Positions 17,512 through 26,259 of a stretch of DNA of 46,951 bases are shown in pieces. Below the pieces are notes generated by a model, which saw only the letters and a program-made list of their open reading frames with translations, did no database searches and was not told where the DNA came from. The DNA lies in NCBI GenBank assembly GCA_024402635.1, contig JAKSTJ010000017.1:1-46951 (forward strand), read 5' to 3'. Position numbers and translations under genes: made by a program. The DNA is from Treponema sp. Its GTDB lineage: Bacteria; Spirochaetota; Spirochaetia; Treponematales; Treponemataceae. Each line of letters begins with the position of its first letter. Positions within the stretch are counted from its first letter, which is position 1.

Positions 17512-18138
17512 ATGAACAATTTTATTTTCTTAGGAGCACCTGGAGCAGGTAAAGGTTCACTTGCTGTAAAAGTTGCAGAAGATTACAAAATCCCACACAT
17601 TTCTACTGGTGATATTTTCCGTGCAAATATCAAAGCTCAGACTCCTCTTGGAGTAAAAGTAAAAGCAATAATTGATTCAGGATCTTTAGTTTCTGATGAT
17701 TTAACATTTGAACTTGTAAAAGACAGACTTTCTCAGGATGATTGTAAAAATGGATTCATTCTTGATGGATTCCCACGTACAATTCCACAGGCAGAAATGC
17801 TTGATACTCTTGGTCTTGAACTTAAATGTGTAAATTTTGAAATTGCAGAAGAAATCGTTCTTAAACGTTTAAGCACACGTCGTGTTTGTAAAGCTTGTGG
17901 TGCAAACTACAATGTTCTTACACTTCCTCCAAAAGTTGAAGGTGTTTGTGACAAATGTGGTGGAGAAATCTATCAGCGTGACGATGACAAACAGGAATCA
18001 ATCCTTCACCGTATGGAAGTATACAAAGAACAGACACAGCCTTTAATTGATTATTACAATAAAAAAGGTAATATGACAAATCTTGATGCTTCTATTGAAA
18101 CACCAATTCTTCTTGGAGAATTCAAAAAGATTTTCTAA
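17512..18138 (+). CDS. adk: Adenylate kinase with zinc-type LID
   Basis: Cytosolic enzyme making two ADP from ATP and AMP. P-loop GAPGAGKG at 8-15, AMP-site STGDIFR at 31-37, DGFPRT at 85-90, and a LID domain with four cysteines (126, 129, 146, 149) for a structural zinc ion. The 208 residues are close to the usual length. GAGG precedes the ATG. A strong terminator follows 20 bases after the stop. Confidence 0.97.
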   Translation: MNNFIFLGAPGAGKGSLAVKVAEDYKIPHISTGDIFRANIKAQTPLGVKVKAIIDSGSLVSDDLTFELVKDRLSQDDCKNGFILDGFPRTIPQAEMLDTLGLELKCVNFEIAEEIVLKRLSTRRVCKACGANYNVLTLPPKVEGVCDKCGGEIYQRDDDKQESILHRMEVYKEQTQPLIDYYNKKGNMTNLDASIETPILLGEFKKIF

Positions 18139-18158
18139 TCTTAAATAAATTCTTTCTT

Positions 18159-18211
18159 AAAAGGATGTCTAAAGAGAACTGAAAATTGTTCTTTCTGGCA
18201 TCCTTTTTTTA
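18159..18211. terminator. Terminator between convergent adk and the large outer-membrane protein gene
   Basis: AAAAGGATG pairs with CATCCTTTT, with an inner GAGAAC / GTTCTT stem, and seven T on the plus side and four A on the other side. It serves adk clearly and could work for both strands. Confidence 0.75.
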
Positions 18212-18247
18212 TTTTCTGATTTAATTTTTTAATTTTGATAAAGTTTT

Positions 18248-21200
18248 TTACAAATCAAAAGAGATATTAAAGTTTACGGCAAAAACTTCTGATCTTAAAT
18301 AATATTGCAGCATTAAATCTGTATTCATTTTTAGAGCAGATAAACTAGAGCCTATAACAGGAGTTAATGCCAGATTTATGTCAAAATAAATGCTGTCGTT
18401 TATAGTTGTATTTGAAAAAGCTTCGTAAAAACGGAAAAAGTCTCGGACATCTGGCAAAACAACGCTGTTGGTATCATATTTACGTTGAATATCGTAACCA
18501 AAATATAATCCTGCTCTTGGGAAATAAAGATTTGCCTGGTTAAAGCCATCTTGAATTTCTTTTCCAAAAAGTAAAGTTTTTACATTAAAGTCTAATGCAA
18601 TACCGTTTGTATAAAAAAGTTCACTGTAGATTGTTGTAGGAAGACAAATAATCCAGTTATTAATATTATCAACAGGAAGCAGCTGAGGAATTTCTGCTGT
18701 GGCGTAAATACCAAGATTAATCTGTGTTGGAGCATATGGATTTGCCCAAAGCTGATTTTCTATTGCCTGTGTAAGATTTTCCGGTTTTACAGATTCTACA
18801 GTTCCAGATTTTCTTTTTTCTGCCTGCAGTTCCATAAGGTTTAAGTCCCAGATTGCATCTAATGAAATTCCAGCTTCTATACCCATTTTTTTATAAGGAG
18901 AAATACCGAACTGATGAATATTTGAATATACAATTTCAAAATTAGTATCGATTGTTCTGTAAGAATCACTGAAAGAAGGCCAGTTGTACAGTTCTGGATA
19001 AGTTGCAAACTGATGCTGGTCCCAGTAAGTTGATGATGATGTAAAATTGCCTTCAAGAAAGAAAGTAAAACGACGGAAGGTCATCATTAAAGGAACTTCC
19101 CATTTTAAACCACCGGTTACATCAAATGAATATTGTCCTTCCTTATTAAATGTATATAAGGAACTGGCAAGAATATCTATTGGCGTTGAAGAATTTTTGT
19201 AATATGCGGCAAAGGTATAATCATCAAAAAACTTGATTTCAGAAAAATCAAAATCCTGCATTTCATCTTCTGAAGCATTAAAAATTACTCTGATATCTGT
19301 TGGTAAAAATCCAAAACCTGCAGAAATAGTTAATTCGTTATTATCAAATGGGTCGGCACCTGTTGTAAATGCCATACCTAAACCAGGACTTTGTTCAATT
19401 CCTTCTTTTAACGAGATAGATTTTACCGGTAAAAATGGAATTGGAGCTCCTTTTAACATATAGGAAATAGAATGAAATTTTTCTATCTGATATTCATCAA
19501 GAAAATATTCTTTTTTGTTTTTTTCATTAATGGATTCTGTAACGATAAGTTTTTCTTCTGAAGGTTCAGAAAATGTAATTTCTGGATAGATTAATTCACC
19601 AGATTCCAGATTAATTTTTGAAATCTGAATTTTTCTGAATTCATCCTGATCATAAAGATTACTTGCGTAAAATAAATCTCCACCAATAAATACAGCATCG
19701 TTTAGTCCTCCAGATAAGGTGTCTGTCTGAAGAACTATCTGCTGAGGTTTATTTTCTTTATCTAAAAGGATTAAACCTATTTTTGAAAGGGAAGATTCAA
19801 ATTTTGAAATATAATTAAAAACCAGAGCATTTGAAGAATAAGTTTTTGCGATTGAAAGAAAACTTATATCATTCAATTTTAAGTTCTTTATATCAAGAAT
19901 TTCGTTTTCATATTGAATTTGAAGAATCTGTTCTTCTCTGGTATTAAAATCCAGAACTGTAAGATATTTTTGTCCGTGAGATGTTACTATATAGATAAGT
20001 TTTGATTTATCAATCTGAATTGGTGCAGAAGGAATTGTATCTATATTATATTTTCTTGTAAAAACTGGACTGGAATTTTTAGCGTAACATAAATCCAGCA
20101 TTTTATTGGTTTTATCTGCCGGAATTATCTGCAACTGAGGAATTTTATCTTTAACAGAAATACCTGCAATTGCATATGTTCCATCTTCCAGCTGGATGAG
20201 AGAAGCATCCCTTAAATCGAATTTATCTCCAGTAAAATCTCTGTTTTGTAAATCATATACTCTGGCTTTGTTTTCTTTAAAATTATCACGACTTCCGTAT
20301 TGTGTGTGAGAAACTACAAGAAAACGGCCATTTGGGGACAGAGTAAGATTTGTAATATCATTTGCTAAAAATAAAAGACGTCTGTTTTTCTGAAAACCTA
20401 ATGTGTCGTCGTAAATTGCAACTTCACCTTTTAATTCATCATACCAGATAAAACCGTACTGGCTGTGAAGTAAAAACTTATAAAGACTTTTATTTGAATT
20501 ATTATTGAAGAAAATTTCAGATTCATCATTTTCTGCCAGCTGAGGAACGGGAATTGTTTCTATAAAATGTTCCCATTCTTCTTCCAGTGAAACATCGTAA
20601 ACTTTCTGGAAAATTCCTTTGTGAAGGAAAAAGAAGTTTAACTGTCCTCCCATATTCCAGTATTCATAGAATTTTTCGTAGCCGTATTTTTGCTGAATAT
20701 ATGCACAAAAAGCTGATGCTGCCAGACGACAGAAATCTTTTCCAGGATAAACATCCATTGTTCCTAAAACTTGAATCAGGGAAGGGAATTTGTTTTCCAG
20801 TTTTGCCTGAGTTAACTGCTGCAATGCCCATTTGTCGTTTAAAAGGCCGGTGTTATATTTGTAATCTTCGGCAGAAGTTGCTCCTTCCAGAAAAGAAAAT
20901 GGAACGTTTATAAGTGTAACTGGTTGTAAAACATTTCCTACAAGATGATCTTTAAACCAGAACAGAAAATCGTCTATTACCAGAGATTCAACTGCTTTTT
21001 GAACTTCGTGATTTAATAAATCCAGGAATCCGTTTACATAACTTTCGTCTGCTGAAGAGGGTACTGAATCAAAAATTACAATTCTGTCAAAAGGTGAATT
21101 GGTATATGTAATTGAAAGTGTATCTGAATCTGGAGAAATTATGACTAAAATTGGTTTTGTTGTGTAATTATAGGAAAAAGTGATGAAGGCTTTTTCGTAC

Positions 21201-21391
21201 ATGAATTCTATATTTTCTGCAACAAGTTTTGCTGTGTCTGCACTTGGATTTGAAAAAAGAATATTAAAATGAGCGGTGGAAAGGCTGTAAACTTGTCTTG
21301 GCTTTTCCATAATTCCTGCATAGAGTTGTGATGCAGATATAAAAAGAGTGAATACAAAAATAAGTTTACATAAATGATTCTTAATATTCAT
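18248..21391 (-). CDS. Large secreted outer-membrane protein: degenerate gluzincin, propeller and beta-barrel
   Basis: 1047 residues from the ATG at 21391, which has AGAGAGAG at the right distance; a GTG two codons earlier does not. A signal peptide ends near ASQLYAG. Residues about 35-280 follow the layout of MA-clan peptidases tied to surface proteins: LLNHEVQKAVE stands where HExxH is expected, and FLEGATSAED where the third glutamate ligand lies, but the second histidine is a lysine (132). Residues about 300-640 are short repeated strands with GRFLVVSHT and YAIAGIS pieces, a WD40/TolB-like propeller. Residues about 660-1047 alternate aromatic strands and end in FNISFDL, like an outer-membrane barrel. 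Last gene of the operon after argD. Confidence 0.75.
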   Translation of the reverse strand: MNIKNHLCKLIFVFTLFISASQLYAGIMEKPRQVYSLSTAHFNILFSNPSADTAKLVAENIEFMYEKAFITFSYNYTTKPILVIISPDSDTLSITYTNSPFDRIVIFDSVPSSADESYVNGFLDLLNHEVQKAVESLVIDDFLFWFKDHLVGNVLQPVTLINVPFSFLEGATSAEDYKYNTGLLNDKWALQQLTQAKLENKFPSLIQVLGTMDVYPGKDFCRLAASAFCAYIQQKYGYEKFYEYWNMGGQLNFFFLHKGIFQKVYDVSLEEEWEHFIETIPVPQLAENDESEIFFNNNSNKSLYKFLLHSQYGFIWYDELKGEVAIYDDTLGFQKNRRLLFLANDITNLTLSPNGRFLVVSHTQYGSRDNFKENKARVYDLQNRDFTGDKFDLRDASLIQLEDGTYAIAGISVKDKIPQLQIIPADKTNKMLDLCYAKNSSPVFTRKYNIDTIPSAPIQIDKSKLIYIVTSHGQKYLTVLDFNTREEQILQIQYENEILDIKNLKLNDISFLSIAKTYSSNALVFNYISKFESSLSKIGLILLDKENKPQQIVLQTDTLSGGLNDAVFIGGDLFYASNLYDQDEFRKIQISKINLESGELIYPEITFSEPSEEKLIVTESINEKNKKEYFLDEYQIEKFHSISYMLKGAPIPFLPVKSISLKEGIEQSPGLGMAFTTGADPFDNNELTISAGFGFLPTDIRVIFNASEDEMQDFDFSEIKFFDDYTFAAYYKNSSTPIDILASSLYTFNKEGQYSFDVTGGLKWEVPLMMTFRRFTFFLEGNFTSSSTYWDQHQFATYPELYNWPSFSDSYRTIDTNFEIVYSNIHQFGISPYKKMGIEAGISLDAIWDLNLMELQAEKRKSGTVESVKPENLTQAIENQLWANPYAPTQINLGIYATAEIPQLLPVDNINNWIICLPTTIYSELFYTNGIALDFNVKTLLFGKEIQDGFNQANLYFPRAGLYFGYDIQRKYDTNSVVLPDVRDFFRFYEAFSNTTINDSIYFDINLALTPVIGSSLSALKMNTDLMLQYYLRSEVFAVNFNISFDL

Positions 21392-21428
21392 ATTCACTCT
21401 CTCTCTATTGAATTTTTAGATATTATAC

Positions 21429-22601
21429 TTACTTACAGAAAGATTCCAATACTGTTTTGTAAATTTCTAAACCTTCTTCAATTTCTTTATCTGAAATGTT
21501 TAAAGGTGGAAGAAATCTTACAACATCTGCTCCGGCTGTAGTTGTACAAAGTCCCATTTCAAGACATTTTACTTCAATATCAAATGGTTTTACAGAAGGA
21601 TCTATCTGAGTTCCAATCATTAAACCTTTTCCGCGAACATCTTTTACAATTGGAAGATTCCAGCTGGAAATTTTTCCTCTGATGTAATCTCCTGCATGAT
21701 TTACTCTGTCTAAGAAACCTGGTGCCATAATTGTGTTAATTACAACATCACCTGCTGCACAGGCAAGAGGATTCCCTGCAAATGTAGACTGATGGTCGCC
21801 TGCAAGAAAAACTTCTGCTGCTTTTCCGCGGAAGAGACAAGCTCCCATTGGTACTCCACCGGCAATTCCTTTTGCTAAAGTTACAACTTCTGGATTAAAT
21901 CCAAGCCAGTCGCTGGCAAGATAGGTACCAGTTCTTCCCACACCTGTCTGAACTTCATCTGCCATTACAATTGCACCTGCAGCTCTTGCTTTTTCTGCGG
22001 CTGCTTTTGCCCATTCTGGATTAATAAGATTTACTCCGCCTTCTCCCTGAATACATTCAATAAAAAGTGCGGCTATTGTTTCGTCAAAAGCGGTTTCTAA
22101 AGCTTCGAAATTATTTGCTTCGATTGTTTTAAATCCTTCTAGATATGGAGCAAAACAGTCTGGATGAAATTTATCCTGGCCTGTTGCTGTTAATGTTGCC
22201 AGTGTTCTTCCGTGGAAAGAAGATTTTAAAGTTACAATTGTCTTTCTTTTATCTCCGCCATTTAACTGACCGTATTTTCTTGCAAGTTTAATGGCTGCTT
22301 CATTTGCTTCTGCTCCAGAGTTTCCAAAATAACCGTGTTCAAAACCTGTTACTTTAAGAAGTTCTTCTGCAAATTCCAAACCTATGTCTGAGAAGAAATA
22401 GTTTGAAATATGAATCTGTTTTTTTGCCTGATTTGCAATTGCTTTTGTTAATGGTTTGTAGCTGTGTCCAAGACAGTTAACTCCAATTCCTGAGATAAAG
22501 TCTATGTATTTTTTTCCATTTGCGTCCCACATTGTGGAACCTTTTCCTTTTACAAAAGTTACGTCAAAACTTCCGTAATTGTTTAATATCATTTTTTTCA
22601 T
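21429..22601 (-). CDS. argD: Acetylornithine/succinyldiaminopimelate-type aminotransferase (class III)
   Basis: Class III PLP transaminase of 390 residues. Seen are FISGIGVNCLGHSY, GYFGNSGAEANEAAIKLARK, SSFHGRTLATLTATG, FIECIQGEGGV, MADEVQTGVGRTG with the PLP aspartate, and the Schiff-base lysine in TLAKGIAGGVPMGA. These and the length match ArgD; activity on N-succinyl-LL-diaminopimelate is equally possible, and no other arg or dap gene is nearby to decide. The start is the ATG at 22601 with AAGGAGC upstream; the nine codons before it in frame run into repeat DNA at 22616. It lies after the ABC-F gene across those repeats. Confidence 0.88.
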   Translation of the reverse strand: MKKMILNNYGSFDVTFVKGKGSTMWDANGKKYIDFISGIGVNCLGHSYKPLTKAIANQAKKQIHISNYFFSDIGLEFAEELLKVTGFEHGYFGNSGAEANEAAIKLARKYGQLNGGDKRKTIVTLKSSFHGRTLATLTATGQDKFHPDCFAPYLEGFKTIEANNFEALETAFDETIAALFIECIQGEGGVNLINPEWAKAAAEKARAAGAIVMADEVQTGVGRTGTYLASDWLGFNPEVVTLAKGIAGGVPMGACLFRGKAAEVFLAGDHQSTFAGNPLACAAGDVVINTIMAPGFLDRVNHAGDYIRGKISSWNLPIVKDVRGKGLMIGTQIDPSVKPFDIEVKCLEMGLCTTTAGADVVRFLPPLNISDKEIEEGLEIYKTVLESFCK

Positions 22602-22615
22602 AAGATTGCTCCTTG

Positions 22616-22714
22616 GATTCTGAAACAAGTTCAGAATGACAATTATGTTTAAGATTCTGAAACAAGTTCAGAATGACAATTATGTTTAAGATTCTGAAAC
22701 AAGTTCAGAATGAC
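22616..22714. repeat. Tandem 37-bp palindromic repeats (2.7 copies)
   Basis: Units start at 22616, 22653 and 22690. Each holds ATTCTGAA, a 5-base loop ACAAG and TTCAGAAT, followed by GAC. They fill the gap between the ABC-F stop and the argD ribosome site. Same architecture as the repeats at 46691, with a different stem sequence. Confidence 0.9.
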
Positions 22715-22723
22715 GGGGACTGT

Positions 22724-24676
22724 TTATTCGCTGGCTATCATCCATTTTTCTTCGGTTTCGGCAATTTGTGCTGAAATCTGTTCTATTTCCCGTTGAACTG
22801 CTTTTGCTTTTTCGCCGTTGGTGTAGACTTCTGGATCGGACATTTTAGTTTCCAGTTCAGTTTTTTTTGCTTCCAGCTGAGCAAGTTCATCTTCTAATTT
22901 TTTAAGTTCTTTTTCCTTCTTTCGCCGTTCTGCTTCCTGCCGTTTTTGTTCTTCCCAGGAAATTTTTGTTTCTGAAGAAGAATCTGGGGCGTTGCGGGGT
23001 GTCCCCGCAGAGAGGGTGGCGGAAGACGCTGCTTTTGCAGTGGCTGAAGTCAGGGGGAGACTTTCCCCTTCTTCTTTTGCCAGTTGTTCCTGATAATAAA
23101 TGTAATCCCCTGGGAAATATTTGAACTGTCCTGGTTTTAATTCCAGAACCTGTGTTGCCAGCTGTTCAATAAAACCTCTGTCGTGGCTTACAAATACTAC
23201 TGTACCGCCAAATCCTTTAAGTGCTTCTAAAAGTACATCTTTTGAATGAATGTCCAGATGGTTTGTTGGTTCATCCAATATTAAAAGATTTACTGGACTT
23301 AAAAGCAACTGTAAAAGTGCAATTCGACTTTTTTCTCCTCCGGAAAGTACATCCAGAGTTTTATAAACATCATCGCCCCGGAATAAGAAAGAACCCAGCA
23401 TATCCCGAAGTTTTGGTATTAATTCTAATGGTGCTTCACTTTCCAGATATTCCAGAATTGTCTGACTTCCTTTTATTGTTTCGGCATTATCCTGACTGAA
23501 ATAACCGATTTTTACTCCAGCTCCCGGTATAATTTCGCCAGTGAAGTTTTTGTCTTCGTTGGCAATTATTCGCAGAAGGGTTGATTTTCCGGCACCGTTT
23601 CGTCCTGATACTACCAGCCGCTGTCCGTTTTCCAGTGTAAGTTCCAGATTATCCAGAACATTTTTCTTGCCGTCATAACTTTTGCAGATATTGTTCATTC
23701 TTAGTACCAGTCGGCCTGCATGTGGTGCTGGAGGGAAACTAAAATGAATTTTTTTAAGGCTTTCTGGAATTTCAATTCTAACCATTTTATCCAGTTTTTT
23801 TTGATATTCCTGGGCCTGTGCTGCTTTTGTGGCTTTATATCCAAATCTGGTAATAAAGTCTTCCAGTTTATTTATTTCCTGCTGCTGTTGTTCGTATGCG
23901 GCAATTAATGTCTGTAATTCAACTTCCCGGACTTTTTCGTAGTGAGTGAAGTTTCCTGGATACCGTTTTAAGTCTCCATTAAAAAGTTCGTATACTTCGT
24001 TAATTGTTACATCAAGGAAGTAACGGTCGTGGCTGACTAATAAGAATCCGCCTTTGTAATTCTGAAGGAATTGTTCCAGCCAGGTTCTTGCTTCAATATC
24101 AAGATAGTTGGTTGGTTCGTCCAGAAGAAGAATGTCTGGGTTTTGCATAAGGGCTTTTGCAAGAGCAATACGCATTTGCCATCCGCCGGAAAATTCTTCT
24201 GTGTTGCGGTCAAAATCCTGTCGAGTGAATCCCAAACCTAATAAAACTGATTCTGCTGTTGCTTCTCTTCTGTGCCATCCGCTTTCTTCAAGTTCTGAAA
24301 TAAGCTGGGAATGTCGTTCGAGAAGAGCGTTTGTATTGTTTGATGAATCTTTTAATTTGTCTCCAATTTCATCAATCTGGCGTTGAATTTCGTATCCGAA
24401 TTCAAATGCTTTGTCTGCTTCCTGTTTTAGTGTGCAGCCATGATGAGTTAAACCAGACTGAGGAAGATATGCAATTCTACTGTCTTTTTGAACTGCTCTG
24501 GTTCCTGAATCTGGTTTTACCAGGCCCGCAAGCACTTTAATAAGTGTTGATTTTCCAGCTCCATTGGAACCGGTTAAAGCTGCTTTTGAACCTGTCTGGA
24601 GGTTTATAGCTACGTTTTTTAAAATGTCTCTGTCACCAAAGGCCAAAGACACCTGTGAAAATTGAACAAATGCCAT
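22724..24676 (-). CDS. ABC-F family ATPase (Uup/YheS-like)
   Basis: Soluble protein with two ABC domains and no membrane part; ABC-F proteins act on ribosomes (translation quality or antibiotic protection). Domain 1: Walker A GSNGAGKS at 36-43, signature FSGGWQMRIALAKAL, Walker B ILLLDEPTNYLD. The linker between domains is helical and charged. Domain 2: GRNGAGKS, LSGGEKSRIALLQLL, LLILDEPTNHLD. The C-terminal 85 residues form a coiled coil (RKKEKELKKLEDELAQLEAKK). Residues about 537-563 come from a GC-rich hairpin insert. The ATG overlaps the upstream stop by one base (TAATG), so translation is coupled to the SH3 lipoprotein. Confidence 0.93.
   Translation of the reverse strand: MAFVQFSQVSLAFGDRDILKNVAINLQTGSKAALTGSNGAGKSTLIKVLAGLVKPDSGTRAVQKDSRIAYLPQSGLTHHGCTLKQEADKAFEFGYEIQRQIDEIGDKLKDSSNNTNALLERHSQLISELEESGWHRREATAESVLLGLGFTRQDFDRNTEEFSGGWQMRIALAKALMQNPDILLLDEPTNYLDIEARTWLEQFLQNYKGGFLLVSHDRYFLDVTINEVYELFNGDLKRYPGNFTHYEKVREVELQTLIAAYEQQQQEINKLEDFITRFGYKATKAAQAQEYQKKLDKMVRIEIPESLKKIHFSFPPAPHAGRLVLRMNNICKSYDGKKNVLDNLELTLENGQRLVVSGRNGAGKSTLLRIIANEDKNFTGEIIPGAGVKIGYFSQDNAETIKGSQTILEYLESEAPLELIPKLRDMLGSFLFRGDDVYKTLDVLSGGEKSRIALLQLLLSPVNLLILDEPTNHLDIHSKDVLLEALKGFGGTVVFVSHDRGFIEQLATQVLELKPGQFKYFPGDYIYYQEQLAKEEGESLPLTSATAKAASSATLSAGTPRNAPDSSSETKISWEEQKRQEAERRKKEKELKKLEDELAQLEAKKTELETKMSDPEVYTNGEKAKAVQREIEQISAQIAETEEKWMIASE
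22987..23068. repeat. GC-rich double-hairpin insert inside the ABC-F gene
   Basis: About 82 bases with 54 G or C by hand count, in a gene of roughly 40 percent. It carries a perfect hairpin GCGGGG-TGT-CCCCGC at 22994-23008 and a second one, GGGGGA-GACT-TTCCCC, at 23053-23068. It is read in frame and encodes a Ser/Ala/Thr-rich stretch between ABC domain 2 and the coiled coil. It looks like a palindromic mobile element of the in-frame kind. Confidence 0.6.
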
Positions 24677-26073
24677 TAGAATAAATCTTCGTCGTCTAAA
24701 TCAATAAATTCCTGATCAAGGTCAACGTAATCAAACTTTTTACCAAAGAAGATTACTGTTGGGCTCATACCTGGAGCTGTAATAACACCGTCTTTTATTG
24801 TTGCTCCTGATGCATCTTCCAGTGTTAATCCGTCTTCTTCGTATTTGTAGAGGAAGAGAACTTCATCTTTCTGTCCATTGAACTTGAATGAAAGTACTCC
24901 ATCATAAGAAGTTGCATGTTTACGATCTATTGCGTATTTAGTTGTAATTGTACCTGTAGTTTTTGCATTTTTACCAATTACTGAACCTACAAGTCTTCCG
25001 AATCCTGTCCATGTGAAAGTGTAGTTAGAATTAATTTCAAGTTTACCGTAACTTTCGCTTACGTATGGACCGTTTTTATAAACTTTCTTGAAGTTTGCGT
25101 ATCGTTTGTTCTTTTCCCGGGCAATTGTATTTGTAAGTTCGCTTTCGTCGATTAATGCAAAGTCTAAATCCAATGGTTTTCCTGAGTTATCAATGTAATG
25201 AACTACTACAAAGTTATCTCGTTTTACAATAAGTGTAATTGGAATATCATTAAGAACGTACTGTTTTGTTCCCTGTGCAGTATATCCTGTATAATCCCAG
25301 CTTAAAGTGATTGCTTCCTGATCTCTGTCTTTAAGTGGTGGGAATCCCAAAGTAACTTTATTGTTTTCTGTATCAATTAAGAATTTATAATCTGCATTAA
25401 GAATTACAGTATCAATTGTTTTTGCAGCAAGAGCTTTATTGAACAGGTTTGGATACCATGCTTTATCAATAAGTGCTTCAAATGGAATTTCTCTTGTAAG
25501 ATCTTCTGTAATTTCTTCTCCGCCGGCAATGTTTCCATCTTTATCCATTGTAAAGAGACTTAAGTTAAGAGAGAAACACCAGCCTTCTGTTCCGTTTTTT
25601 GTAAGAACTTTATACCATACTCCAGGAATTTCCTGTTTTCTATCTGTAATAGTCATTTCTCTTCCTTTTTCAAGGACTTTAATGACTTCTCCAGCTCTTA
25701 AACGGTAAACCTGTTTTGCAGTATTGTCCTGTTCTGCACGGCATGGAAGTCCGTCTTTTTTTACACGGGCATACTGTCCGCCAAATTCATTGTATTTTTT
25801 AAGAAGTTTTTCTGTTTTTCCTTTTGATTGAGGTTCTGTAATCTGCCAGAATGGAACTTCGATTTTTTCTCCGTCTGGTGTTCCAATAACATATACGTGG
25901 TTAATATTTGAGCGAATATAAACAGGAACAACTGAACAGTCTTCAATATGATTTTCTGGAATATTCCAAAGTACAATACTGTAACCAATTAAATTGTCAC
26001 CGCACGACAAAAACAAAGATGCGCAGAAAAGTCCTGTAAGTAATGTAAGAATTTTAATAAATGTTTTTTTCAT
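24676..26073 (-). CDS. SH3-domain lipoprotein
   Basis: Lipobox LFLSC with Cys at residue 24. Residues about 95-180 form a bacterial SH3 domain (GLPCRAEQDNTAKQVYRLRAGEVIKVLEKG, then GVWYKVLTKNGTEGWCFS), usually a peptidoglycan or peptide-binding module. The C-terminal half (200-460) is beta-rich with a run such as NSNYTFTWTGFGRLV and KFNGQKDEVLFLYKYE, and an acidic end DLDDEDLF. The same type of lipoprotein is common in treponemes; its role is unknown. GGAG lies upstream and an extended -10 promoter at 26099. First gene of the operon with ABC-F, argD and the large outer-membrane protein. Confidence 0.82.
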   Translation of the reverse strand: MKKTFIKILTLLTGLFCASLFLSCGDNLIGYSIVLWNIPENHIEDCSVVPVYIRSNINHVYVIGTPDGEKIEVPFWQITEPQSKGKTEKLLKKYNEFGGQYARVKKDGLPCRAEQDNTAKQVYRLRAGEVIKVLEKGREMTITDRKQEIPGVWYKVLTKNGTEGWCFSLNLSLFTMDKDGNIAGGEEITEDLTREIPFEALIDKAWYPNLFNKALAAKTIDTVILNADYKFLIDTENNKVTLGFPPLKDRDQEAITLSWDYTGYTAQGTKQYVLNDIPITLIVKRDNFVVVHYIDNSGKPLDLDFALIDESELTNTIAREKNKRYANFKKVYKNGPYVSESYGKLEINSNYTFTWTGFGRLVGSVIGKNAKTTGTITTKYAIDRKHATSYDGVLSFKFNGQKDEVLFLYKYEEDGLTLEDASGATIKDGVITAPGMSPTVIFFGKKFDYVDLDQEFIDLDDEDLF

Positions 26074-26098
26074 ATTAACACTCCAAATAGTTCTTTCT

Positions 26099-26107
26099 AT
26101 TATAGCA
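26099..26107 (-). promoter_or_regulatory. Extended -10 promoter of the SH3 lipoprotein operon
   Basis: Minus strand reads TGCTATAAT, a perfect extended -10 box; the -35 region is poor (TTTCTA). Start would be near 26092 and the ATG is at 26073. Confidence 0.5.
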
Positions 26108-26142
26108 AAAATTGAAGGGAGTAGAAAGGGGGAGGAAAAATG

Positions 26143-26205
26143 AAAAATTAAGAATTAAAAATCAAAAATTAAGAATTAAAAATCAAAAATTAAGAATTAA
26201 AAATG
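26143..26205. repeat. Three tandem 21-bp A+T repeats
   Basis: Units at 26143, 26164 and 26185, each AAAAATTAAGAATTAAAAAT plus C or G. Unit length equals two helical turns, which would give in-phase A-tracts and curved DNA between the divergent operons at 26073 and 26260. Confidence 0.9.
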
Positions 26206-26245
26206 AAGGGGGAAATTGACAATAGAAATTTTTGTGGGGGTGATG

Positions 26246-26251
26246 TATAAT
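26246..26251 (+). promoter_or_regulatory. -10 box immediately before the REC-STAS-REC gene
   Basis: Perfect TATAAT only 8 bases before the ATG at 26260, with no Shine-Dalgarno site between. A TTGACA at 26216-26221 is 24 bases upstream, too far for a usual spacer. Transcripts would start at or next to the ATG. Confidence 0.5.
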
Positions 26252-26259
26252 TTTTTTCT

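Noticed and set aside
26143..26205. Short direct repeats as CRISPR or iteron origin
   Set aside because: Units are contiguous without spacers and no replication gene is nearby; simple A+T tandem repeat.
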